Origin: Pollenia angustigena
Taxonomy: Eukaryota; Arthropoda; Insecta; Diptera; Polleniidae
Assembly (NCBI GenBank): GCA_930367215.1
Contig: OV884059.1
Span: 51,988,957-52,052,956, forward strand
DNA: 64,000 nt
Direction of reading: 5' to 3'
Every line of letters starts with the position of its first letter. Position 1 is the first letter of the stretch. A program made the position numbers and the translations under genes. The notes below the pieces were generated by a model, which did no database searches, had not been told where the DNA came from, and saw only the letters and a list, made by a program, of their open reading frames with translations. Of this stretch, positions 56,100 through 64,000 are shown in pieces.

Positions 56100-56180
56100 T
56101 ATCATGTGCGAGCTAAATAAAGACGTGTGTTGTTATGTTGCGAGTCTAAGTAAAACTAAACTTTATTCATTATTTCATGA
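56100..56180 (-). repeat. Right (5') LTR of the Mag-like element, 81 bp
   Basis: Complete LTR copy, TATCATGTGCGAGC to TTCATGA on the plus strand. The AATAAAG motif inside (minus strand) may serve as polyadenylation signal. Confidence 0.88.
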
Positions 56181-57230
56181 ATTTTCATAATTTTAAAGTC
56201 CACTGTCAAAAGTTTATTTAGTAACTCTTAGAAAATAGCGCATTTTATTAAATTAACATTTAACTCCAACTGCCTGAAACTATTACAAAACTCTTATACT
56301 CTGGTTCGTATGCCGCTTGATTATTATGTATGTACAGGTGTTGCGAACGAAGTAAAACAAAACATATGATCATAAAGACCAATATGTATATTTTAAAGAG
56401 GTTATGAGTTGTTATATTTTCGATAGTTTCTTTTCTTTTATTTTTTACTAAATTTATTTAGACAAATTAAATATTTCAAAATAGCCACCAAAACCTAAGT
56501 AAATTCGCATGAATAAGAATTCCATTGAGGCAAAAATTCATATCGGGTAGAAATATAAAACGGACATACCAAACAAGCTGCCATAGCTCTATAGTACAAG
56601 TAAGTGGAAGGTCACAAGGCTCCCATTACAATTGGGCACAAAATGTTTGTATTGAAATAGGATAACGTCGTAAGTGATAAAACCTAAAAAAAATTATTGT
56701 AAGGTTTAAAAAAACAACTTGAAAAGAGTAAAATTACAAAAAATCATCAAATATATAATAAAGTTTGAAATTTTGTCCACTATAACTCTACCATTTATTG
56801 ACTCATGTTCACAAACGACCGCTTTTTATTTTTTTTTTTTTTTTAATAACTTAATTTATAACGGTTAACCGATCAATAACTAAGTTAGCCGATTATTAAC
56901 CAATTAAACCAAAACCTCAGTTAATTAATCGAGCGATTAACCGATTAAAGCAAAACCCCGATTAAATGAATATTTAGTGGCTTTTGTATTTAAGATAACG
57001 AAATATTACTTACTTTTAAATAGTTCATACAAGTGTTGTAAATTCCATTTTGTTAAAAGTAAAATTAGGATGAGAGTTGGCAACCCAGCTGATTAAACGT
57101 CAAGTTTTTTGGTGCTCTTTAACAATTTTTTTTAAACATTGAAATTAAATAGTTTTCTTATTGTTTTTATATAAAAATACGTTGATTTAATATAATTAAT
57201 ACAAAAGGATTTCTAATTTTGTAAAATACA
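56181..57230. other. Non-coding region, nothing recognised
   Basis: AT-rich; short repeated GATTAACCGATTAA-like motifs at 56865-56965. No gene seen. Confidence 0.4.
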
Positions 57231-58162
57231 ATGAGTAAAGGCCGCCGGAGTGGAAAACATAATAAAGTATTTTGTCACGAATGCAAATTAGTGGTAGAGG
57301 AAGAAGAAGATTTTATTGTTTGCGACAAGTGTGACAAAAATTACCATGTAGTTTGTACTTCTATGGACTAAAGTAAATATCAGCATCTACTCAAACATGA
57401 AACTGAAGAGTTTGTGTGTCACCGCTGTGATAGTAGTGGTAGTGGTAATTTAAAATCTGAGTTAAATGATATTAAAATGGAACTGAAAAAACTTGATCAG
57501 CTATCTGAACTAAAAGAATACTAAAAGGTGTTGCAGAAAATAAAAAACAAATAGAAAAAGTACAAAAGGAAAATAAATTATTAAAGGCTGAAGTAGAAAT
57601 GCTTAAAAATTCTGTTGAAACTTTAAATGAATTTAGAGTTAAAAACGATTGTTTGATAAGAGGTGTAGTGGCAACAAGTGGTTCATCTGCAGTAGATACA
57701 GTTTTGAAATTAACGAGTGATGTTGGTGTTGAATTGCAGCCGGATAGTATTGATGATGCCTATTTCATTAAAAATAAAAATCAGTCAACTGTAAATAAGA
57801 AGCAAATGATTGTTGTGAAATTTAACTCTAAGCAGTCAAAAGACAAAATGATGTCAGTGAAACCGAAATTAATGGAAAAAGATGCCACAAAGGAAGTTTT
57901 TGTGAATGACTATCTGAGTAGGGAGACGTTAAATTTACTAAAATATGCAAAGCCATTGAAAGAAGTTGGTTACCGTGCCGTTTACACAGTTCATGGAAGA
58001 GTTTTTGTAAAAAGAAGCGAACTCTCTAAGCCTAGAGTTATAAGATGCGAAGCTGAAGTCGATGATTTGTTATTGGAAGCAACCACAAGAAAGTCTACAA
58101 TTCGAAGATCTCAAAATGCAGTAGCAGAAGATGAGGCAAATCATGTTTATTTATCACCGTAA
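57231..58162 (+). pseudogene. CR1-like ORF1: PHD finger, coiled coil and FP-like domain
   Basis: Starts MSKGRRSGKHNK. A C4HC3 PHD-type finger follows (CHEC, CDKCDKNYHVVC, CHRC). An in-frame TAA at 57369-57371 and a frameshift near 57515 break it. A predicted coiled coil (KQIEKVQKENKLLKAEVEML) leads to a C-terminal domain with NDCLIRGVV, KKQMIVVKFNSKQSKDKM and VFVNDYLSRETLNLLKYAK. This is the pattern of the FP-like domain (Pfam Baculo_FP) common in insect non-LTR ORF1 proteins. Likely an RNA-binding role. Confidence 0.7.
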
Positions 58163-58215
58163 TTGAAAGTAATGTATTCATTAAAGCATTTAGTTAAACT
58201 TTTTTTCTATTACTC

Positions 58216-61200
58216 ATGAATAACAATAATAAATATTTTTTGGATTTTAATACTTTTGAGCACTATGTTAATAATTCTAATCCATTATTTAATGTAATAT
58301 CTTTAAATGTGAAAGCATTTCATCAATTAACAAATTTAATAGATTTAAAACTATAGTAAATATGTTACCACGTTTACCCAACATTATTGCTGTACAAGAA
58401 ACATGGTTTGAAACCAAGTTAGTTCAACTATATAACATAGATGGTTATAGTGCAGTGCATTGCTGTCGAGCTGATGGTTACGGTGGAACCTCCGTCTTTG
58501 TTAGAAAGGATATAGAATACAATATTGGGTTATGTTCTAGTAATGACTTTGTTGTAATGATAATTTTATCATTGGAAAATACTAAACTTAATGGTAAATC
58601 CATGGTTTTTGGTTCTTTTTATAGATCGCAAAAATGTGTTTCTGACAATTTTTTATCAATTATGGAAAATATTCTTCATTGTTATGGTCGTAGTTCTTGT
58701 ATGCTTATTGGTGACACTAATATTGATAGCTTGGATATGCATTCGTCTGATGAGCTTATGAACTTACTAGCAAATTACGATTTTAAAAATAGCCATAACT
58801 TAATAACACGTCTGGCAAGTGGAACATCAATTGATCATGTTTACTGTTATATCAGTAGTGCTTTATTTATTGACAGTGTTGTATGTAAGTTGTCAGATCA
58901 TAACCTTGTATCGGTAAAGGAGCGTATAGACGACATGTTTTTGTCATCTGACATGTCAAATTTCCCACTGCAAAACACATACATGTCGTGTGTTACCTTT
59001 TTAACTTTGCTTCTGTAAAAGTCAGACGCAAAGTCATCTGACAAAATTTCAATTAGAGCGTGCTCTATTTTCTTCTGACAAACCATCTGACATCAGAAAT
59101 CTATGCCGGGAAAAAACTGGCAGCGGCGTCAACTATGGACGGAATCATTAGCCGGCTGAAGTTAATATTTTACAATACCAAGATATGTATGCTCATCTTA
59201 CCATTGAATAGAATTTATGTAAATATATATATATAAAAACCGTTTCATTATAAAATTCTAAATTGGTATCTTTAAAATAAAAGAAAAAAATGTTAAGATG
59301 GCTAAATTATTTTACGGCGCAGATAAATATTTTCGCGGCGGCAGCAAGCTATTTTGAAACCGAGAACTACTTTGGTTTCTGCAATAACAATGCGAAAAAA
59401 ACAGAGACAATGTCAGAAGCAAATTACATGTACGTTTGTTACCGAATATTATAAACCTTATGTAAAACAGCAATTTTGACAGACATGAACAATTACATAT
59501 GACTTGAAAATTTGACATGTCAGATGACAAATACATGTCGTGAACGGGCGCCTTAAGAATTGAAATTGAGTCTCGTAACCAAATTGATGAAAATGAGTTT
59601 TGTCTGCATTGCAACTATGACAGTGTTAAAAGTTACGTTCAAGAACATTTACCAAGAATAGATCTTACTGGTGATCCATCAACCGATGCATCTTCTTTAG
59701 TCTTGTGTGTTGGACGGGCTATAGAGCACTCTTCTGTGGTAAAAAAACTGAAAAAAAATCTTAGAAATGAAATCACACCGTGGGTAAGTGGAAATTTGGA
59801 GAAATTGATGTTGTATAAGAAAAAACTTTTAAATATGAGAAGGAAAACTCCAAATGACTTCGATTTACAAAAGAGACTAAAATCAATTAGTAGAGTGATA
59901 AAAGTTGCATGTAGGGTATCAATGAATAATTATTATGCAGATTTAATTTAAGTGAAATTCAGCACAATCCTAAAAAAAAGTTGGAAATTTCTTAACGATA
60001 GTCTTGAAAGAACTTTAAATAAATCTATAAAACTTAAGAATGGTAATGGTGATGCTATTGTGGAAGATTCTGAGAAAGCGGAAGTTTTAAATGAATATTT
60101 TATAGAATCGGTAAAAGATTTGAGATCTCAAATAGAACATTTTCCAGCGGATACGTGTAACTTATTAAGAAATTTGATTCAGCACAACGACAGATTTCAG
60201 TTTGATTTTGTTACTTCGGAGGAAATAAGAAATATTATTTTGAATTTAAAACCTGGGAAAAGTCCTGACCATGACAATGTGTCCCCAAAAGTATTATTAC
60301 ATTGTAATAATGAAATAACTCCATTTTTGGTTGATATTCTTAACAGCATGCTGGTAAGAGGAACTTATCCTGATATATTAAAAGTACACAAAGTAGTACC
60401 AATCCCCAAAAAAGAAATGTTGCTGTTGTCAATATGTTTAGGCCTATAGCTATATTATCAATTTTTGATAACGTGTTTGAAAGAGTTATACACACTCAGA
60501 TTTCTAATTATATGCAAAGCCAAAACTTACTTAATGATTTTCAGTCTGGTTTTCGAAAAGGATTTGGAACCGAAGAAGCAACAGTAAATGTTATGAAATT
60601 TATTTGTAGAAGCTTGGATGAGGGATATAAAGGTGTCGCTGGTATTTTCTATGATTTTACGAAAGCATTCGATCTCATAGATCACAATATTCTATTGAAA
60701 AAGCTGAGGTACTACGGAATTTGTGGCAGACAGTTGTCCTTGATAAGAAGCTTTTTGACAAATCGTAAGCAATTCGTACAAATTAACTCACAAGCTAGTT
60801 CTTTTCGTTCTGTTGAACATGGAGTGCCACAGGGTAGCGTGCTCGGGCCACTTTTATTTACTATTTATCTCAACGATCTGAAGAACCTGTGTCCATCTGG
60901 AAAACTTTTTATGTACGCTGACGATATCTGCTTGTTTTATCCATATAGACATGAAACAGCTGTGAAAGTGTTTATAGAACGGGATGCAGCTTTGCTATTA
61001 GAGTTTGCTAGAATAAATAAGCTTGTTTTAAATGCTAACAAAACGAAATTATTAAGATTTAGACCTACTAATCAGCTTAATCACTTTAGTGTATTTGTGG
61101 ATGGGCACGTTATAGCAGAGCAGAATTCCATAACGTATTTAGGAGTCACTTTACAGAGTAACCTGAGTTGGAATCAGCACATTCAAAAATTAAAATCAAA

Positions 61201-61642
61201 AATATCTCAATCCATCGGATTTTTATACAAATTTAAAAATAAATTCAGTAAAAACACAAAATTTCTTATTTATAATGCATTAATACAAAGTCATTTAAAT
61301 TATTTAGCTATCTTATATGGATATAAAAAGTCTAGTGAACTGAGATCACTACAACGTTTGTAGAATAAAAGTCTTAAGATAGTAGCTAATCTTCCAGCCT
61401 TACACTCAACTTTTTCATTATATCATGATCATTTTAAATCGGTTTTACCAATATATGGCCTTTACAAGTTGCAGCTTCTTTTATATGTTTTCAAATGCGT
61501 GCATAATATTGGACACCATACAGTACAGTTTTCAAGTAACCAACACTCATTTAATACCAGAAACAATAGTATCTAGAATTTCTATTTTAAAAATTCAGTA
61601 AAAAGATACTTATTTGAAAAGTTAGATGAACTTCTGATTTAA
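58216..61642 (+). pseudogene. CR1-like ORF2: endonuclease and reverse transcriptase
   Basis: The endonuclease starts with FNVISLNV and, after a frameshift near 58330, has IIAVQETWF, CMLIGDTNIDS, TSIDHVYCYIS and KLSDHNLVSV. A TIR element follows at 58930. The frame then gives RIEIESRNQIDENEF, a stop at 59949-59951, ILNLKPGKSPDHDNVSPKV, a frameshift near 60430, FRPIAILSIFDNVFERV, motif A (GIFYDFTKAFDLIDHNILL), GVPQGSVLGPLLFTIYL and the YADD box (KLFMYADDICLF). A further stop is at 61361. The 3' part has a deletion of about 100 bp near 61570 relative to the copy at 63260. Confidence 0.82.
58930..59541. mobile_element. 612-bp TIR element inside CR1-like ORF2
   Basis: The left end ACGACATGTTTTTGTCATCT with following GACATGTCAAATTT is mirrored at the right end (AAATTTGACATGTC, AGATGACAAATACATGTCGT). 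ACATGTCGTG recurs near 58983. No transposase. Exact borders and target duplication are uncertain; GAACGGGCGCC on the right is also foreign to the ORF. Confidence 0.7.
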
Positions 61643-62095
61643 TTATTTTAATTCATTGTAAATACTAATTTTTATAATTATTAAACAATAATTTTTTTTT
61701 TATTTTGTAATTGTTATTTAATTTTTAATATCGTAAATATTAACTTTTGCCAACTCGCCTCAATAATTCCTTTATGGTGCTGAGGCTTTGAAATTGTAAT
61801 GATTTATTTTTTTTTTAAATATGTAAATAAAAAAAAAATATTAATTTTATAACATAAAAGTTTACTTTAATAATAATACTTTTATAAAACTCTTTTGGTC
61901 TTAAAAATGTGTTCCCTTGTGATGTGAATAGTTTTTCAACCGGAGGTCAAACGATGTCTTTAAAGTTAATAATAACGTATTCCACAGAAACAGAACCGCA
62001 TTCAAAAGCTGAAAAATGGGTATTATAAGCTTGCAACAAAAAATTAGTTCGTTTTCTTTTGTATTTACAATGAAATTTATTTCAAAGAAAGTAAA

Positions 62096-62165
62096 GCTAA
62101 ATTTACACGATTGAAATTTTCTTCAAAATTCTTCAAACTCGTGTAAACAGCCAAATTTCTTCATA
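62096..62165. repeat. Possible terminal region of a Harbinger-like element
   Basis: 'AAATTTACACGATTGAAATT' and, 35 bp on, 'CTCGTGTAAACAG' form a short inverted motif resembling the ATTTACAC ends of the Harbinger at 10.9 kb. It returns at the window edge (63925-63990). It could bound an element carrying the MADF-type gene. Low certainty. Confidence 0.3.
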
Positions 62166-62403
62166 ATTTATTGAACACAACTTTTGAAGATTTTATTGAT
62201 GCCGTGTAAATAAGCATCAAAATCGCATCTGGCAATATTGATAACTATAAATTATTTGACAACATGTTCATTCTTTTGTTTCAATACAAATTTATTTCTT
62301 AAATAATAAAATCAAAATTAGTAAATTAATATGAGTTGGCAAGTATTACATATTTAATAACTATGAATATATTTGTGGAATAACATACCAATATTTTTAA
62401 AAG

Positions 62404-63252
62404 TGATACAATAAATGATAATTTGCGCAACAATCGCAAGCAAGAGAAAAAGTGGACAGGAGATGAACTGAGACTGTTCATCGAAATGGTTGAAGTACGC
62501 GAACCGATTTGGAATTTTAACATTGATGGGTACAGAAACCGAAATGAAAAAGAGTAGTGCTGGTCAGAAATTGCTGCTGCAACGAATCATTGCATAGCCG
62601 ACTGCAAATCACAATTTAACGCTATGCGATCACGCTATAGTGTAAATTGTTTTTTTTTTTTGTTGTATGTTTTGATCACATTTACAAGTATTATATATTG
62701 AAGGCGAAGCACAAAAAAATAAATACCTCCAAAAGTGGACAAGGTAGCGCTACTTATGTATCGAAATATGAATATTTTGCAGCTCTACACTTTTTAGATA
62801 CAGTGAGAAATCGGTCATCAGGAGGTACAGAATCAAACTAAGAGACCTTAACTAATTGTGCTTTTGAGGATTGTTATGATTTTGAAGAGCAGTTTCAGAA
62901 TTCGGAAATCTCAATGTTCACTTGCAAACGCTGCTCTCGAAAATAGTACTCCTGCAAAGCGTAGAAAAGTGCAAGAAGAAAATGAAATCGACAGTAAGCG
63001 TTCAGAAGTTTACGAAAAACTTGGCCAATTCCTATCTCAGAAAGTGTCACAGGGAAAAGAAGACTTAAGTTGGCAGAAGGGCTATGGAGAGTATATTGGA
63101 CAGCAGCTTTCTGCATATTCAGAGTCAAATGCTCGCAGGTGAGTTTGAAATGCATAGTACTCAAACAATATTTGATACGAACTTATATTTTCAGACTGAG
63201 AACTCAAATTAAATATGTCATCGACTTATTTGAAGCACAGCAAAACAGTTAA
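62404..63252 (+). pseudogene. MADF-BESS-type DNA-binding gene, broken
   Basis: An N-terminal MADF-like segment (KWTGDELRLFIEMVEVREPI, then WNFNIDGYRNRNEKE, a stop at 62555-62557, and CWSEIAAATNHCIADCKSQF, MRSRYR) is followed by an intron, then an exon with KYEYFAALHFLDTVRNR and a TAA at 62839-62841. A later frame has STPAKRRKVQEENEIDSKRS and a BESS-like C-terminus (GEYIGQQLSAYSESNARR, a GTGAGT donor, an acceptor at 63195, and LRTQIKYVIDLFEAQQNS). MADF-BESS proteins are fly transcription regulators, also found as transposon accessory proteins. The stops suggest it is dead. Confidence 0.6.
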
Positions 63253-63259
63253 CTTTGTT

Positions 63260-64000
63260 TAACCAACACTCATTTAATACCAGAAACAATAGTAACTTAT
63301 CAGTAGCTAGATGCAGATTGGAAACAACCAGACAAAGAGTGGAACATATGGGTAGTCGTCAGTTTAACAATTTCCCGCAAAGTTTAAGATGTATATCTAG
63401 AATTTCTATTTTAAAAATTCAGTAAAAAGATACTTATTTGAAAAGTTAGATGAACTTCTGATTTAATTATTTTAATTCATTGTAAATACTAATTTTTATA
63501 ATTATTAAACAATAATTTTTTTTTATTTTGTAATTGTTATTTAATTTTTAATATCGTAAATATTAACTTTTGCCAACTCGCCTCAATAATGCCTTTATGG
63601 TGCTGAGGCTTTGAAATTGTAACGATTTATTTTTTTTTTTAAATATGTAAATAAAAAAAAAATAAAAAAAATATTAATTTTATAACATAAAAGTTTACTT
63701 TAATATATACTTTAATAAAACTCTTTTGGTCTTAAAAATGTGCCCTTGTGAGGTGAATAGTTTTTCAACCGGAGGTCCAACGATGTCTTTAAAGTTAATA
63801 ATAACGTATTCCACAGAAACAGAACCGCATTCAAAAGCTGAAAAATGGGTATTATAAGCTTGCAACAAAAAATTAGTTCGTTTTCTTTTGTATTTACAAT
63901 TAAATTTATTTCAAAGAAAGTAAAGCTAAATTTACACGATTGAAATTTTCTTCAAAATTCTTCAAACTCGTGTAAACAGCCAAATTTCTTCATAATTTAT
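63260..64000 (+). repeat. Second copy of the tandem unit, running off the window
   Basis: CR1-like 3' end (PQSLRCISRISILKIQ-type tail, then 3' UTR with 'GCCAACTCGCCTCAATAATG') plus the flank shared with 61850-62176. It keeps the segment deleted from the first copy. Confidence 0.8.

Larger units (their letters stand above)
50838..56180 (-). mobile_element. Mag-like Ty3/gypsy retrotransposon with 81-bp LTRs
   Basis: Reverse orientation. The 5' LTR is 56100-56180 and the 3' LTR is 46266-46277 plus 50851-50919; the two differ by one base. Next to the 5' LTR, the minus strand reads TGGTGTCAGAAGTGCTC, a primer-binding-type sequence starting TGG. Before the 3' LTR the minus strand has a purine run AAAAAAAAGAGAGATG (polypurine tract). 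Very short LTRs are a known trait of the Mag clade. No env-like gene. No target duplication was found. Confidence 0.85.
57231..61642 (+). mobile_element. CR1-like non-LTR retrotransposon, decayed
   Basis: ORF1 (57231-58162) and ORF2 (58216-61642) are in order with a short spacer. The RT sequence, the PHD-type ORF1 and the lack of a poly-A tail suit the CR1 side of the CR1/jockey group rather than jockey proper. A 612-bp TIR element interrupts ORF2. A second partial copy of its 3' end starts near 63260. Confidence 0.75.
61537..63259. repeat. Tandem duplication unit (1.7 kb), first copy
   Basis: TAACCAACACTCATTTAATA at 61537 returns at 63260, and the second copy runs to the window edge (equivalent to 62176). 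Both copies include the CR1-like 3' end and the same downstream flank (CAACCGGAGGTC, TAAATTTACACGATTGAAA). The first copy lacks about 100 bp present in the second (63294-63394). Confidence 0.85.

Noticed and set aside
50838..56180. Mag-like element as an endogenous retrovirus
   Set aside because: No env-like ORF between pol and the 3' LTR, and very short LTRs; it fits a plain Ty3/gypsy retrotransposon.
57599..58162. FP-like domain as a baculovirus gene fragment
   Set aside because: It is joined to a PHD finger and followed by endonuclease-RT, the standard place of this domain in insect non-LTR ORF1.

Overview
This window is eukaryotic, AT-rich and made almost entirely of transposable elements. 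The spliced genes, jockey- and CR1-type non-LTR retrotransposons, a Mag-type Ty3/gypsy element, Penelope-like elements, a canonical piggyBac and many short terminal-inverted-repeat (TIR) elements point to an insect. A fly is most likely, judging from the dispersed 'GGTATA... TTCGGCTGTGCCGAA' repeats. That assignment is inference. I see no bacterial operon, no rRNA, and no clear single-copy housekeeping gene.

Layout. 0-1.2 kb: an intact-looking four-exon Myb/SANT-like gene of the kind carried by PIF/Harbinger transposons. 1.5-10.5 kb: a dispersed repeat with inverted ends, split by two head-to-head Penelope-like elements that entered as one unit (17-bp target duplication); one of them is broken by a further repeat with a 153-bp internal tandem array. 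10.9-14.7 kb: a two-gene Harbinger transposon (spliced DDE transposase on +, Myb/SANT gene on -), broken by an 894-bp TIR element. 14.7-33.3 kb: three tandem copies (A, B, C) of a roughly 4.1-kb block. Each holds a dead reverse-strand Harbinger transposase, an orphan exon, small TIR elements, the end of a hAT-like gene, the left end of a piggyBac and the left end of a Transib-like element. The copies differ by clean insertions, including an approximately 4.1-kb array of a 383-bp repeat found only in copy B.

32.8-36.1 kb: the full piggyBac (TTAA on both sides) splits the hAT-like gene and itself holds a 2.0-kb element with CACAGTG ends and a 5-bp TGACG duplication (Transib-like). 38-42 kb: a pogo/Tigger remnant, an unknown gene fragment, and a second Penelope-like element with a GIY-YIG domain. 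44.4-45.5 kb: a hAT-type non-autonomous element. 46.3-56.2 kb: a reverse-strand Mag-like Ty3/gypsy element with 81-bp LTRs; its left LTR is split by a full-length jockey element with two intact ORFs, and its gag by a 1.04-kb hAT-type element. 57.2-61.6 kb: a decayed CR1-like element (PHD-finger ORF1, endonuclease-RT ORF2). 61.5-64 kb: a tandem duplication around a broken MADF-BESS-type gene.

The genes do not form one pathway. The window is a layered insertion record in which order can be read from target-site duplications and empty sites. The most unusual signals are the Transib-like ends with a V(D)J-type heptamer and 13/23-type spacing, hammerhead-ribozyme-like hairpins at the Penelope ends, and the three-copy block with its insertion-based phylogeny. 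No wholly new biological system could be demonstrated by reading alone.
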